A stretch of 64,000 nt of DNA from FEN-299 sp963727765. GTDB lineage: Bacteria; Acidobacteriota; Vicinamibacteria; Vicinamibacterales; Fen-181. Below the pieces are notes generated by a model, which saw only the letters and a list, made by a program, of their open reading frames with translations, was not told the origin of the DNA and did not search any database. The first letter of the stretch is position 1, and each line of letters opens with the position of its first letter. The stretch covers positions 1-64,000 of the forward strand of contig CAVSGZ010000012.1 in NCBI GenBank assembly GCA_963727765.1, read 5' to 3'. The translations under genes and the position numbers were made by a program. Below, piece by piece: positions 12,901 through 22,800 of this stretch.

Positions 12901-13564
12901 GGCGTGGCTGACCGTCGGCTGGGCGCTCGAGGGCGCGGCGCTCGCGTGGCTGTTCCGGCGGATTCCTCACCGCGGCCTGTTCTGGTGGGCGGTCGCGCTG
13001 CTGGCGGTGGTCTTCGCGCGCCTGGTGCTCAACCCCGAGGTGCTCGTCTACCAGACGCGCAGCGAGATCCGCATCCTCAACTGGTATCTCTACACGTACC
13101 TGACTTGCGCGCTGGCGATGTTCGCGGCGTCGTGGCTGCTCTCGAAAGGGCGCGACGAGATCTCGGGCTGGCTGACCGGCTCGCGTCTTGCGGCGGTGGG
13201 CGGCACGGTGCTGCTCTTCGTCCTGATGAACATCGAGATCGCCGATTTCTTCGCGACCGGCGACCGGATCACCTTCACCCTGTCGGCCGGCCTCGCGCAG
13301 AACCTGACCTACACGCTCGGCTGGGCGATCTTCGCCGTCGTGATGCTGGCCGCCGGGATCGCACTGCGGTCGCACGAGGCGCGCGTGTCGGCCATCCTGC
13401 TGCTGACGGTGGCGCTGCTCAAGGGATTCCTGTCGGACGTCTCGCGCCTGCCGGGCCTCTACCGCGTGATGTCGCTTGCGGGACTGGCTGTGTGTCTGGC
13501 GCTGGTGGCGGTGGTGCTGCAGCGGTTCGTGCTCACGCCGAGGAAGGAGAACCAGCGGGAGTAA
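9980..13564 (+). CDS. DUF2339 giant polytopic membrane protein
   Basis: An unbroken 1,194-codon gene. The N-terminal helix (MVILFLAIVGLLLWVARLHM) is followed by a short helical stretch, a Pro/Ala-rich linker to about residue 95, then the DUF2339 entry region WEELIGVRLFSWAAGIALAG and about 25-30 membrane helices. Family members are large inner-membrane proteins of unknown function. GTG 9980 has GGAG five bases upstream and ATG 9989 (MVILFL) has GAGGG eight bases upstream; both are usable. The intact 3.6-kb frame contrasts with the heavily shifted kinase region. It ends before a strong hairpin shared with the convergent M28 gene. Confidence 0.88.
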   Translation: MDGMVILFLAIVGLLLWVARLHMRVAALESRDAAPPIERAPAPVQPVASPPPVQPAIIPPPPARPPQPSPQPMIQVPAAKPAAEPQPRPRPRPAPVLELPPSKRFDWEELIGVRLFSWAAGIALAGAAIFFLGYSIQQGWLQPPVRLAIGVIVGLGLLVGCELKAARRYPVTANALDGSSIVILFSSFFAAYRLWHLIGPVTAFALLALVAVVAVALSIRRDSVFIALLGLVGGFSTPALLSTGQDDPLSLFGYLLLLNAGLGWVAYKKRWPVLAALSLLFTTIYQWGWVATFMRPGRVPTASAIFLAFPLLAIAGLGLAGRTGALAKGPAEGGERNWFEEIAGLNAALPLLFALYLATSQAYGDYPALMFGFLFVVDAGLFAVALWRGQSWLHGLGAMTTVVVVAAWATMTYGGGPTHAAAYHIVLGFVGLFVAFYLATGLANGHGTRRIEGSGRLAVYAAPLLLFMFPTFATAETAAASPALSFTVLLALVACCAAFAVVEREGLVYFIAAFLAVAAEAAWSAHSLTADRLLSALLVYAAFGMLFLAVPIVARRRGRSLEPAWLGTGLLLLSIALLLFLSGESVASSSLWGLAVLLGLLNLAVMVEGHAVRRRAFVIAGGALSWLVLASWWFSGALTAQLTPAIAVTVGFTLLTVTGHFWTAGGSADAASDQTQSGLALALMGHAFLMSVAVQPSLGVPPWPMLGALFALDVAFAGAALYSRRAELLATALGLSQVILIAWAATVTVAPWPLVAMAASVGIAAIGVATLALSAKRVADSRWRIGFFAAAVVPLLLGQVLLIVGSTCDGSPGAATLAGFHVLFVLCLLALATLGDWHLLDVAACGVASAAALIYLMPAARWQDPLVLATPIYLVFMAYPLVLGRRVGKDLSPHLAAVMASASFFEVARVSLTNGGYGGAIGLLPVAQAALLGVVLFALLKLEPPSDRTLGRLALVAAAVLALLTVAVPLQLDKAWLTVGWALEGAALAWLFRRIPHRGLFWWAVALLAVVFARLVLNPEVLVYQTRSEIRILNWYLYTYLTCALAMFAASWLLSKGRDEISGWLTGSRLAAVGGTVLLFVLMNIEIADFFATGDRITFTLSAGLAQNLTYTLGWAIFAVVMLAAGIALRSHEARVSAILLLTVALLKGFLSDVSRLPGLYRVMSLAGLAVCLALVAVVLQRFVLTPRKENQRE

Positions 13565-13591
13565 GCGCCCGGCGGAGCTCGCGAGATTGTC

Positions 13592-13620
13592 GGCCCGGCG
13601 GCTGGTCGAGCCGCCGGGCC
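13592..13620. terminator. Bidirectional terminator-like hairpin between convergent genes
   Basis: A perfect 12-base stem (ggcccggcggct / agccgccgggcc) with loop ggtcg lies between the DUF2339 stop and the M28 peptidase stop. There is no strong T tract on either side, so rho-independent termination is likely but not certain. A GAGCCCTGAGCC word follows at once (13622-13636). Confidence 0.6.
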
Positions 13621-13636
13621 TTGAGCCCTGAGCCTC

Positions 13637-15343
13637 TTACTGTCCCCGGCGTCCCCCGCCCGTGCCGGGCGCGGGCAGCGGCTTGCGCGGGATCATCTCG
13701 TCGCGGTTGGCGGCGAGATAGGCGAAGCCCGCCGCAATCGTCGCCATCTTCGTGACGTCGTTCGGCTGCAGCCGCTCGTAGGTGTCCATGTTCGAGTGGT
13801 GCGTGACGCCGTTGTATTCCAGCTCGTCCTGGATGAACTGGAAACCGGGCAACCCGACGCCGTCGAACGACTGGTGATCGGTGCCGCCGGTATTCCGGAT
13901 CGTGATCGTCGTCATGCCCAGGCTGCGGAACGGCTCCATCCACTCACGGAAGATCGGACCGGCCGCGTCGTTCCCCTGCAGGTAGATGCCGCGCAGCGCG
14001 CCGGACCCATTGTCGATGTTGAAGTAGACCGACAGCTTGTCGTAGTCGGGCTTCTTCTCGAGCGGTCCCTGCGGGCCGCCGCGCATCCCGCCCCCGCCGC
14101 CCGCGGCAGGCTGCGCGCCCGGCTGCGTCGGCAGCGCCTGGCGCGAGGCGAAGTGCGCCGAGACATACTCGCGCGAACCGATGAGGCCCTCTTCCTCGCC
14201 TTCCCACAACCCGAGACGGACGGTCCGCCGCAGCTTGACGCCGCTCGCCTTGAGAATGCGGATCGCCTCGAGCATCGCCATCGCCCCGACTCCGTTGTCC
14301 GCCGCGCCGGTGGCCGCGTGCCAGGAGTCGATGTGGCCGCCGATCATCACGATCTCGTCCGCCTTGTCGGTGCCGGGAATCTCGCCGACGACGTTGAAGA
14401 CCGGCGGATTCGGGTAGTAGGTGTTCTTGATGTCCGCCTCGATCGTGACGGGGATCTTCTTGGCAAGAATCCGGGCGATGCGGTTGTAGTGCTCGGCGGC
14501 GATGGAGATGGCCGGCAGCGTCGTCGCCGGGTCGGCGCTCCGGTTGCCGCTGATCTGGTAAAGGCCGTGGCCGATCGCCACGGTCTGCAGCGTACCGAGC
14601 GCGCCCTCGGCCCGCAGGAAATCCGCGCGAATCGTCGGGAAGTTCCGACCCTGCTGCCCTGGTCCGCCAGCCCGCGGACCCTGCTGGGCAGGAGCCGCTG
14701 CCGGCGCGCCGCCGCGCTGGCCGGGCGGCGTCACGCCGAACTCGAGCGCGGGAGGAGGCGGCTGCAGCTCCAGCTTCGACAAATCCTCTTCGGTGTACCG
14801 CTTGGCCCGGGGCTCCCAGAACGCGGCCACCTTGACCTCATCGCCGAGCAGCACCCACTTCCCTTTCAGCGTCCCCTTGTACTGCGCCAGTTCCTCTTCG
14901 GTCGTCGCCGTGACGAGAGCCGCTTCACCGCTCACGAGGCCACTGGTGCCCGGTGTCCATCCCATGGGCGTTCCTGGCACCGGAAAGTGCTCGGGCGCCG
15001 TCACTTCCATGTAGAACTTGTCGTTGGTCCAGCCGCGGTCGAAGCCGTTCCGGTTCACCCACGGCTCGATCGCCACCTTGGCGAGCCCCCAGCCCTTCAT
15101 GGTGGTGACGGCCCACTCGGCCGCCTTCAGCGCCGCCGGTGAGCCCGTGAGCCGGGGACCGTAGACGTCGGCCAGGTAGCTGCACAGTTCCATCACCTGC
15201 GAATGCTGCAGGCCTTCGGCCTTGATCTTGTTGATGTCGGCGTAGTTGATGTTCTCGCTGCCGGCACGCAGGGCGGGGCCGGCCAGCATCACCGCGTACA
15301 CTACGACGAGCGCGCACGAGAGCCACACGACACGTTTTCTCAT
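13637..15343 (-). CDS. Secreted M28-family zinc metallopeptidase
   Basis: The 568-residue precursor starts with a signal peptide (MRKRVVWLSCALVVVYAVML...). The di-zinc aminopeptidase core is clear: GGHIDSW, the bridging aspartate in GAADNGVGAMAML, the catalytic glutamates in LWEGEEEGLIGS, and the C-terminal GTDHQSFDG and THHSNMDTYE. A low-complexity Pro/Gly/Gln stretch (about residues 225-250) and a Gly-rich insert after the catalytic region are unusual. ATG 15343 has GGAG eight bases upstream. It is probably a periplasmic or secreted aminopeptidase that degrades peptides. The gene is convergent with DUF2339 and stands alone. Confidence 0.9.
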   Translation of the reverse strand: MRKRVVWLSCALVVVYAVMLAGPALRAGSENINYADINKIKAEGLQHSQVMELCSYLADVYGPRLTGSPAALKAAEWAVTTMKGWGLAKVAIEPWVNRNGFDRGWTNDKFYMEVTAPEHFPVPGTPMGWTPGTSGLVSGEAALVTATTEEELAQYKGTLKGKWVLLGDEVKVAAFWEPRAKRYTEEDLSKLELQPPPPALEFGVTPPGQRGGAPAAAPAQQGPRAGGPGQQGRNFPTIRADFLRAEGALGTLQTVAIGHGLYQISGNRSADPATTLPAISIAAEHYNRIARILAKKIPVTIEADIKNTYYPNPPVFNVVGEIPGTDKADEIVMIGGHIDSWHAATGAADNGVGAMAMLEAIRILKASGVKLRRTVRLGLWEGEEEGLIGSREYVSAHFASRQALPTQPGAQPAAGGGGGMRGGPQGPLEKKPDYDKLSVYFNIDNGSGALRGIYLQGNDAAGPIFREWMEPFRSLGMTTITIRNTGGTDHQSFDGVGLPGFQFIQDELEYNGVTHHSNMDTYERLQPNDVTKMATIAAGFAYLAANRDEMIPRKPLPAPGTGGGRRGQ

Positions 15344-15463
15344 GATCGTTCTCCGAGAGACCGGACGACGGCGGCCGCCGGAAGAATCGGCGGTCGTGCC
15401 GGACATGGCCCGGGTTTCTATCACGGGACCGGGCGGAGTGACAAGCACGATATCGGGAATCGA

Positions 15464-15682
15464 TCAGCGGGCGCGGAAGGTGATGATGCCGCGCACCATG
15501 TCGTAGGGAGACACGCTGACGGTGACGCGGTCGCCGGTGACGACCTTGATGCGGAAGCGGCGCATGCGGCCGCTCAGCTGGGCCAGCACTTCATGGCCCG
15601 CGTCAGCCTGCACGCGGTACAACCCGCCGCCGTGGATCGAGGTCACGATGCCCTGGATGTCGAGAAGATCGTCTTTGCTCAA
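15464..15682 (-). CDS. infA: Translation initiation factor IF-1
   Basis: The 72-residue S1/OB-fold protein is full length and typical: GIVTSIHGGGLYRVQADAGH, LAQLSGRMRRFRIKVVTGDR, and VSPYDMVRGIITFRAR at the end. It binds the ribosomal A site during initiation. The only start that gives the family N-terminus (MSKDDLLD) is TTG at 15682, with a weak AAGG about nine bases upstream. It lies 137 bases downstream of the RRM gene on the same strand, with a hairpin in the gap. Confidence 0.93.
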   Translation of the reverse strand: MSKDDLLDIQGIVTSIHGGGLYRVQADAGHEVLAQLSGRMRRFRIKVVTGDRVTVSVSPYDMVRGIITFRAR

Positions 15683-15742
15683 AATCGAATGCCTTTGTCA
15701 GCGCACGGCCCCGGTTCGACTGGGTGAACGAGGGGCGGAAGC

Positions 15743-15772
15743 GCGGTCTGCCGGACCCGGGTCGCAGACCGC
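15743..15772. terminator. Hairpin between the RRM gene and infA
   Basis: A perfect nine-base stem (gcggtctgc / gcagaccgc) with a 12-base loop lies downstream of the RRM gene and upstream of infA on the minus strand. There is no T tract, so it could be a weak terminator, an attenuator or an mRNA-stability element. Confidence 0.45.
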
Positions 15773-15819
15773 CCGCCGCCCTCTCGGGCCTGGTGGTCAG
15801 GAATGCGTGCCGCCGACGG

Positions 15820-16128
15820 TTACCAACGCGGCTCGCGACGCCGGCTGCCGCCGCCGCCGCCGAATCCGCCCGACCGCTCCGGGCGCGGCTTGGCTTCGTT
15901 GACCGTCAGGTTGCGTCCGCCGAGTTCGCGGTTGTTGAGCTGCGCGACCGCGTTCTGCGCGTCCGCCTCGGTCGCCATCTCGACGAACCCGAACCCGCGC
16001 GCACGGCCCGTGGCGGTGTCGCGCATGACGGTGACCGTCGCCACCTGCCCCGCGGTCTCGAACAGCGCCTGGAGTTCCTGCTCCGTCGTGTTGAACGAGA
16101 GATTGCCGACGTAGAGTCTAAGGCCCAT
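15820..16128 (-). CDS. RRM-domain RNA-binding protein
   Basis: A single RNA-recognition motif fills residues 3-80. RNP2 is LYVGNL, RNP1 is RGFGFVEM, and the C-terminal tail is short, Gly/Arg-rich (GGFGGGGGSRRREPRW). This matches bacterial Rbp-type glycine-rich RNA-binding proteins of about 100 residues, often cold-responsive. The Gly tail may promote RNA or self association. ATG 16128 has GAGGAG about nine bases upstream; a longer N-terminal extension exists in frame but is not supported. The long leader (at least 180 bases to the likely promoter) leaves room for post-transcriptional control. Confidence 0.9.
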   Translation of the reverse strand: MGLRLYVGNLSFNTTEQELQALFETAGQVATVTVMRDTATGRARGFGFVEMATEADAQNAVAQLNNRELGGRNLTVNEAKPRPERSGGFGGGGGSRRREPRW

Positions 16129-16311
16129 CTGACGTGCTCCTCGCGATCTGCGACTCTGGCGGCCGCGTCGCGGCCGCGCTCGGTTGGTGAAGTCGAGGCG
16201 GCGCGCCTCGACGCAGCGGCTGACCGGTGAAAACGTCGCAAGAGAGAGGAGCGAGTCCACGCGACTCGTTTCAGCTCGTATCGCGGGCTTTCGAGGGTTG
16301 GCTACTGTTTC

Positions 16312-16317
16312 ATTCTA
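16312..16317 (-). promoter_or_regulatory. Candidate -10 box for the RRM gene
   Basis: The minus strand reads TAGAAT here (five of six matches to the sigma-70 -10). The -35 at the 17-base spacing is weak (tgtcgt). It implies a leader of about 180 bases for the RRM gene. Confidence 0.35.
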
Positions 16318-16359
16318 GCGCGTTTCGGCAAAAAACGACACTGGCCCCGCACACGGTCC

Positions 16360-16389
16360 TTGATTCGAGGTGCGAAAAGGGGGTACTGT
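16360..16389 (+). promoter_or_regulatory. Candidate promoter for the Tudor-like small protein
   Basis: TTGATT at 16360-16365 and TACTGT at 16384-16389 are spaced 18 bases apart, about 45 bases before the ATG. It is divergent from the RRM promoter. Confidence 0.35.
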
Positions 16390-16434
16390 CTGAAGTGCTC
16401 GGCACACCGTCAATCCTATCTTCCCGAGGTGATC

Positions 16435-16725
16435 ATGGCATCGTTCAAGATTGGTGATCGCGTCGTGCAGGCGAATTATGGCGCCGGAACGATCACCGGC
16501 GCGGACGACCACCACACCGTGATCAACTTCGACGAGCACGGGGTCAAGACGTTTGCCACCAGCCTGGTGGCGCTGGAGCGGACCGCGTCCCCGGCACCGC
16601 AGAAAGCAGCGAAACCTCGCCGCACGACGAAGGCCGGCACCGCAAAGACCAGCACTGCCAAGACCAGCCCGGCCAAGGCCGGCCCCGCGAAGGCCGGCGC
16701 GGCGAAGGCCACCGCCAAGGCGTAG
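16435..16725 (+). CDS. Small Tudor-like (DUF3553/UvrD-C type) protein with Ala/Lys-rich tail
   Basis: The 96-residue protein has an N-terminal SH3/Tudor-like barrel (FKIGDRVVQANYGAGTITGA ... VINFDEHGVKTF). This resembles DUF3553 and the domains at the C-terminus of UvrD/PcrA or the RNA-polymerase-interacting domain of CarD. Residues 60-96 are a basic repeat built from Lys-Ala-Gly/Thr units (TAKTSTAKTSPAKAGPAKAG), like histone-H1-type tails. ATG 16435 has GAGGTG five to six bases upstream. I infer a nucleic-acid or RNA-polymerase-associated role; the exact partner is unknown. Confidence 0.75.
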   Translation: MASFKIGDRVVQANYGAGTITGADDHHTVINFDEHGVKTFATSLVALERTASPAPQKAAKPRRTTKAGTAKTSTAKTSPAKAGPAKAGAAKATAKA

Positions 16726-16734
16726 GGTCCCGAC

Positions 16735-17863
16735 CTACAATTCACCGCCCTTTGGTCGCCCGACGAGGCGAGAGCGGACGCCGTTCTCGTAGAGCGCCAG
16801 CCAACGCTCGACGACGGCGTCCCAGGAGGTACTGCTGGACCAGCATGGCGCCGCGCGCCGTGAGATCGGCGCGCCGCGCCGGGCTGGTGGCTAGGTCCTT
16901 CAAGGCCTGAGCCAGGGACGCTTCGTCCCCGGGAGGCACCAGGCAGGCCGACTCTTCCAGCCAGGCGGCATACCCCGCGATCCTCGAGGCGATGACCGGC
17001 CGGCCGTAGGCCATCGCCTCGAGCGCGACCAGGCCGAAGCTCTCGCCCTTGGTCGACGGGATGGCCACGATGTCGGCCGCGGCAAAGACCTGGGCGATGC
17101 TCCCGTTCCCGACCTCGCCCTCGAAACTCACCGGCAGTCCGGCGGCTTCACGCTGCCACGGCTCCGATCCACGGCCAACGGCCGTCAGCGCCAGCGTGCC
17201 CGGAGCGTCCGACTCCACGCGCCCAATCGCGCGCAGCAGCGGCCCGAATCCCTTGCGCTCCTCGTCGAGTCGGCCGAGGAACAGGACCCGGCATGGTCCG
17301 GTCGTCGGTCGTGGCTGCGGCGGCGACGCCGGCAACTCGATCGCGTTCGGAATGATCTCGAACGGCAGCCGGTGGTAACGCGTCGCGAATTCCCTCGCCG
17401 CTTCCGACACCGCCACGCGCACGTGCAGCTTCGACCAGACCAGCCGTGCCCAGGGCCAGGCGATCAGATACCCCTGGCTCGTCTCTGAGTAAGTGTGGAA
17501 CGTACCGACACGAAACGCGCGCTCGGGAGCCAGCCACAGCAGCGCCGCACACGGCAGCGGGCTGACCGGCTCCTGCACGTGCACGACGTCTGGGTCGAAC
17601 TCGCGCGCGAGACGCCGCAGGGCGGGCAGGACCCTGGGATCGAGCGTCACCCGGCTCGTCGCGCCGTTGAACGGGATCCCCACCGGGCGGCCGAGCGCCA
17701 CGATGCGCGGCTCGTCCCCGGGCAGCGGGGCCGACGACGGGCCGACCAGGCGCACGTCGATGCCACGCGCCACCAGCGCGCGATGGAGTCCCATGACCTG
17801 GCTGTTGACACCGCCGGGCACCGCCAGGTCATACGGAGTGGCGAGCAGGACTCGCAAGCCCAT
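16735..17863 (-). CDS. GT4-type glycosyltransferase, frameshift near the C-terminus
   Basis: A GT-B-fold glycosyltransferase. The N-domain starts MGLRVLLATPYDLAVPGGVN; the C-domain has the nucleotide-sugar-binding glutamates in STKGESFGLVALEAMAYGRP and VLFLGRLDEERKG. An extra base near 16830 shifts the frame: the expected tail (SWDAVVERWLALYENGVRSR onward) continues in the next frame to TAG at 16735-16737. The total of about 375 residues is normal for phosphatidylinositol-mannosyltransferase-like GT4 enzymes. It starts eight bases after the M28/PA peptidase stop, so it belongs to that operon. Acceptor and sugar are unknown. Confidence 0.87.
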
Positions 17864-17871
17864 GGTTGAGG

Positions 17872-19801
17872 CTATCTTACGCCCGGCTCCCTCTTGCCCC
17901 AGCCCTGCTCCTTCGCCGCCTTCATGTCGTTCACGAGCTGCTCGGGGAGCTTCTCGTTGAGCTTGGGGCGGGTGGCGGAGCTCCCCAGCGTCCAGGCCAG
18001 CGCGTAGATCGTCTTCGACACGGCTTCCACCTTGTCGTAGTCGATCTTCTCGGCGCTGTCGGTCACACGGTGATAGTCCACGTGCAGGCCGTCGCTGAAG
18101 AAAGCGATCGGGATCCCCATCTTCACGAAGTTGTAATGGTCGCTGCGGTAGAAGATCCGCTGCCCCGCCGTCCCCGGCCCGATGTTGTCGTGCGTCGCGT
18201 CGGGCGCCGTCGTGTCGTAGAAGTCGTTCAGCTTCATCTTCAGGTACGACCCGTTCACCTTCTCGAGGATCTTCCCCAACTCGTCGCTCGCCACGCGCGG
18301 CCCGACGATGAACACCTCGTTGGGCTCGGCGAGCTTGTAGGACTGCGGATCGACGTAGCCCGGCGTCTTGCTGCGGCCGATCATGTCCATGTTCAGGTCG
18401 GCGACCACTTTGGTGACGTCGACCGGCGGGAACTCGTTGAAGTACTGCGAGCCCCACAGCCCCTTCTCCTCGCCCGCCACCCACAGGAAGATCATCGTCC
18501 GCCTGGGCCGCATCCCCTTGGACGCGCCCGTCGCGTAGGCGTGCGCGACGCCCATCAGCGCCGTGCATCCCGACGCGTCGTCGTCGGCGCCGTTGTTGAT
18601 CCCGTCGCCGTTCGCGTCGGGCTGGGAGAGGCCGATGTGGTCGAGGTGGGCGCTCATGACGACGTATTCGTTCCTGAGCGCGGGGTCCCGTCCCTCGAGC
18701 ACGGCCATGACGTTGTAGGCGTGGTTCTTCTGGCTGGTGACCGCGACCTCGAGCGAGACGGTCTTGGCCGCCGAGAGATCGAACGACTCGGCCGGCGTGT
18801 TGGCCGACCCGGCGGTGAACACCTGCGAGCCGTTCAGCTTCTCGCCCTGGAACAGCGCGTTGATCAGCTCGATGCCCGCGGTCACGGTCGGCACCGAGGC
18901 GGGGCGGTTGGCCATGAACTTCACGACCTGGTACGACGGCCCGTTGAGCGACGCCCTCGGCGGCGCGGGGTTGGCCATCGTCGACAGCTGCTGGAAGTTC
19001 GGGATCATGATGATGCCGGCCGCGCCGTTCTTCGCGGCGTAGGTCTGCGGCGCCACAAAGTCGGTGTTCTCGACGCCGAGCGGATTGGGCGCGCCGCGCC
19101 CGCCGCCACGGCCGCCCGCGGCAGCGGCCATCTCAGGCGGAACCCCGGCAACGATCATCACCTTGCCACGGACGTCGATCCCCTGGTACGGGTTGACCTT
19201 GGTCTTGTTGATGACGTACCCGTGGCCCACGAAGACCAGCTTCGCACCCTTGATCTCGGCCGCCGACACGGCACCGCCGCGTCCGCCGAAACCGCCGCCC
19301 CCCGCCGTCCAGTCCTTGCCGTACTCGAAACTGCGCGGCACGGCGGCCTGCGAGCCGACCGACGCTGCCGCTGCCCCTCCGCCCACGCCGCCGCGCCCGC
19401 CGCGGCCGGTGGAGGGAGGAAGCGTGACCGAGAGCTGCATGTTGCGCGCGTCGAGCTGGTTGCTCACGAGAATCGAACGGAATCAGGTACGGCTGGAGCG
19501 GACCCTCCGGCGGCGTGGCCGTGCCGCCTGGCTTGAGGCCCCATTCCTTCAGGTGGCTCGCGATGTAGAGCGCCGCCGCGTCGTACGACGGAGACGGCAG
19601 GTTGCGGCCCTGCAGGGCATCGGCGGAGAGGAAGTACTGGTACGTCTTCAGCTCGTCCTGCGTGATGGCGTCGGCGTTGCCGAATGCCGCGCCCGACGCC
19701 TTGATGTACGGCGACTTCGCCTGCTGCGCGGACACGGCCGTCCACAGCAGCAGCGACATGATGCCGACCAGGATGGACACCGAACCGGTGATTCGACGCA
19801 T
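17872..19801 (-). CDS. Secreted M28 metallopeptidase with PA domain, one frameshift
   Basis: The precursor begins MRRITGSVSILVGIMSLLLW, a signal peptide. After DELKTYQYFLSADALQGRNL the N-domain runs to about 19470, where the frame changes, and it continues as VSNQLDARNMQLSVTLPPS. A PA domain (GAKLVFVGHGYVINKT ... KNGAAGIIMIPN) precedes the catalytic core: MSAHLDHIGLS, the aspartate in NGADDDASGCTALM, GEEKGLWGS, MDMIGR and YRSDHYNF. About 640 residues, normal for bacterial M28/PA peptidases. Gly-rich stretches interrupt the PA region. It starts 68 bases after the DUF5107 gene and is followed by the glycosyltransferase. Confidence 0.88.
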
Positions 19802-19869
19802 TTCGACCTCGGTTGTGAAAGGACAGAGCCCGGCCGGCTCCCGGCCGGGTTCGGGGAGAATACCACGCT

Positions 19870-22800
19870 TCAGCGGCCGACCCACTCGGCCATCACACGC
19901 CATTCCTCGGTCGAGGTGGCGCCGGGCGGCCAGGGCGCGTGCTGCCCGGCGAGCGCCTGATGGACCCAGGCGACGATTCTTGGGTCCGGCGATCCGTCAA
20001 GCCAGGGCGTCAGGATCCGCTCGGCCTCCGACGGCTGGCCCAGCGATTCGGCCGCGAGCGCGGCCACGATGCGGCCGGGCCCAGGTTTCGTTCGGCCGGT
20101 CATGGCCAGCTTCTCGAAAAGCGCGTCGGACTCGCCCTTCTTCCCCTGTCCGGCGAGGCACTGCGCGGCAAGATAGTCCTCGAGCCGCTCGTCGGTATCG
20201 GCCGGGTAGGGTTTGCCGACACCGAGATGCTCGGGCCACTCGCGAGAGGCGGCAATCCGCAGCAGCGCGGCGTCGAATCGTCCGGCCTTCATCTCCTGGA
20301 CCGCCACCATCAGCTGCGCCTCGCGGTAGAGGCCGCGGGCCTCGGTGGCGCCTTCGTGCGGGAGGACGTTCAGCCCGGCCAGCAGGTCGACGGCGTCGGT
20401 GAATCGTCGCGTCAGCAGCAGCGTCCTGACGTGGAGGAGACCGAGGATCGAATTCTCCGGCGATGCCGCGTGGTATCGCGCCGCCGTCGCGAGCGCCTGG
20501 TCGAAGGCCCTGTCGTCGATGAAGCGCTCGGCGAGGAGCCGGCCGTAGCGCCATTCGCCGGGATCGAGTTCCGCGGCGTGGCGCAGGTCGGCGAATGCGC
20601 GGTCACGCGACGACGACTCCTCCAGCTTCGCGCGGGCAGCGAAGAGGGGAGCGAAGTCCGGGGTGTCGCCGCCCGCGTTCAGCAGGTCGAGCGCGCGCTT
20701 CGTGTCGCCGCGATCCCAGAGAATGAGCGCGAGGTAGTAGCGCGGGCGCCAGTTCGCCGTCTTCTTCATCGCCCACTCGAAGACCGGAGCGCTCTCGGAT
20801 CGGAACGGGAAGACGAGCCGCGCCGACGCGGCATCCGCTCGGTGAAGCGTCTCGGCCGCCGCCGGGTCGTGCAGCGCGTCCAGGACGAACGCGAGCCAGT
20901 AGAGTGTCTCGCCGTCCTGCGGCGCCGCCTCGAGTACGTCCCGCGCGTCGTCGAGCCGGCCCACGCCTCGATACCACGCGGCCAGTTCGAGGAACGTCTC
21001 GTGCGGCAGCTCGTTGCGCACGCCGTTCACCAGAGCCTGCCGCGCCTGCGGGCTGCGACTTGCCAGGTAGGCCTCGGCGCGTGGAAAGTGGTCGACGGCG
21101 CTCAGTTCGGCGATGCGCGCGAGCGCCGCGGCCGCCAAGGCGGCATTTCTGGCCGTCCGGCCGACCACGGCGAGCAGGCGGAAACCGTCGAGGTTCATCG
21201 GGTCGGCGGCCACGCTCCGCGACGCGTATTCTCGTGCTCCTGTCGCGTCGCCCACCCTCAGGAACAGCCTGGCCAGTTCCGTCCAGGCCGCGCCGCGGTA
21301 CTCAGGCGACTGCGCCGCCACTTCAAAGCCGTCCTTCGCATCGGCCGTCCGGCCGAGCCCTGCCGCCGCCAAGCCGTAGTAGTAGTTGGAGGCCGGATCG
21401 TAGGTGTCGATGGCGAGGGCCCGGCGCGCATAGGCCCAGGCGCCCTCGATAGTCCATCGCCCGGTAGCGCAGGATGGCCAGGTCCGACAGCGCCGGCAGG
21501 TAGTTGGGGTCCTTCTTCAGGCACGCCTCGAGCGAGGCCTGGGCCTGGGTGTAATCCCGCTGACGCATCCACTCCTTGCCCGCGAGGTGCAGGCCCTGGA
21601 CCGACGTCCAGTCGAAGTCCTTCGGCGACTCGAACGGCCGCGACAGTTCGTCTCCGGCGACGGGTCGGTAGTCGAACCACTCCCCGATCCGAACCCGCAG
21701 CCGTTCGGCCCTCACGTGAACATCCACCGACTTCGACCAGGTCTGCATCGGCTTCAGCACGAGCGGCGCCGAAAAGACAACGCGGTCGCCGTCGAGCACT
21801 TCGAGCGTGTTGTTCACCGGTTCGAGCGGTGAGAAGCGGATCACGAGCGGGGCCGCCTTCGCCGTCGGCGCTCCCGGGGCGGCGCCCGGGCGCGCGGTCT
21901 CCGGCATCACGACGTTGAGCGCGCCGTGTTCGTCGGCCGTCACGAAGCCGCCCGTTCCCTTGACCGGAAACCAGTATTCGGTCCAGGTGTCAGCGGCGGC
22001 GGGCGCGAACCCGCGGTGCTTGAACGGCGTGAACGTGCTCCCCTCGGCCGATTGGTTGAAGAGCCGCCCGGACTGCACCTCGACGTACTGGCCGTCAGTG
22101 TCAGTGAGCAGCTTCTCCCAGATCATGCCCTGCCGCGACAGGCCCCAGATCCAGGCCTTCTTCCCCAGCTTGTCGTCACGCCTCGCGTAGTGGCCCATCC
22201 CGAAGTCGTCGTCGTGCCAGAAGGCGCCGAAGAAGTCGGTCTCGCGCCCGACGACGTGGTACGACTTGTAGGAGCCGAAGTCGTTCTGTTCGTAGAAGGC
22301 GACGTCGTGTCCGTTGGCCGGGTTGACCGGCCATGGCGCGACTTCGCCGGCGTGGCCGAGCGCCGTCGTGCCCGGGTAGACCAACTCGAGGTGGCCAGCC
22401 GCCTTGATGCCGGCATTCATCCAGGTGTAGTAGGGCTGCTCGAGGCCGGAGGCGTTGTACCAGAACGAGCGCGTGGTGAAGTAGGCGCGGTCGGCGGGCA
22501 GCGTGACCTCGAGGCTCCACGACGTGCGCGTGAGCAGGTCGAGAACGCCGATGACGACCGACGCGCTGCCGTCGGCCTCGACGCGCGTCGTGTAGTCGAC
22601 CGGCGTCGCGCAGTTTGGCGTGTGGCCGATGATGCCGTAGTTGGGCTCGATGCCGCCGCTCGTCCACGGGCCGCGCATCGCGATGTCGCGGAACTTGACG
22701 ACGTGGTTGTCGTAGATGAACGACCGGCCGGTGGACTTCTCCACCGCCGACCAGATCTTGCCGCCGATCTCAGGCAGGATCTGGATGCGCAGGTAGTCGT

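Noticed and set aside
10027..13755. 1,242-codon plus-strand frame overlapping DUF2339
   Set aside because: It is Arg/Gly/Ala-rich with no recognisable domain, whereas the overlapping frame encodes a full DUF2339 membrane protein.
19870..22420. Long plus-strand frames opposite DUF5107
   Set aside because: They are composition-biased shadows of the minus-strand gene.
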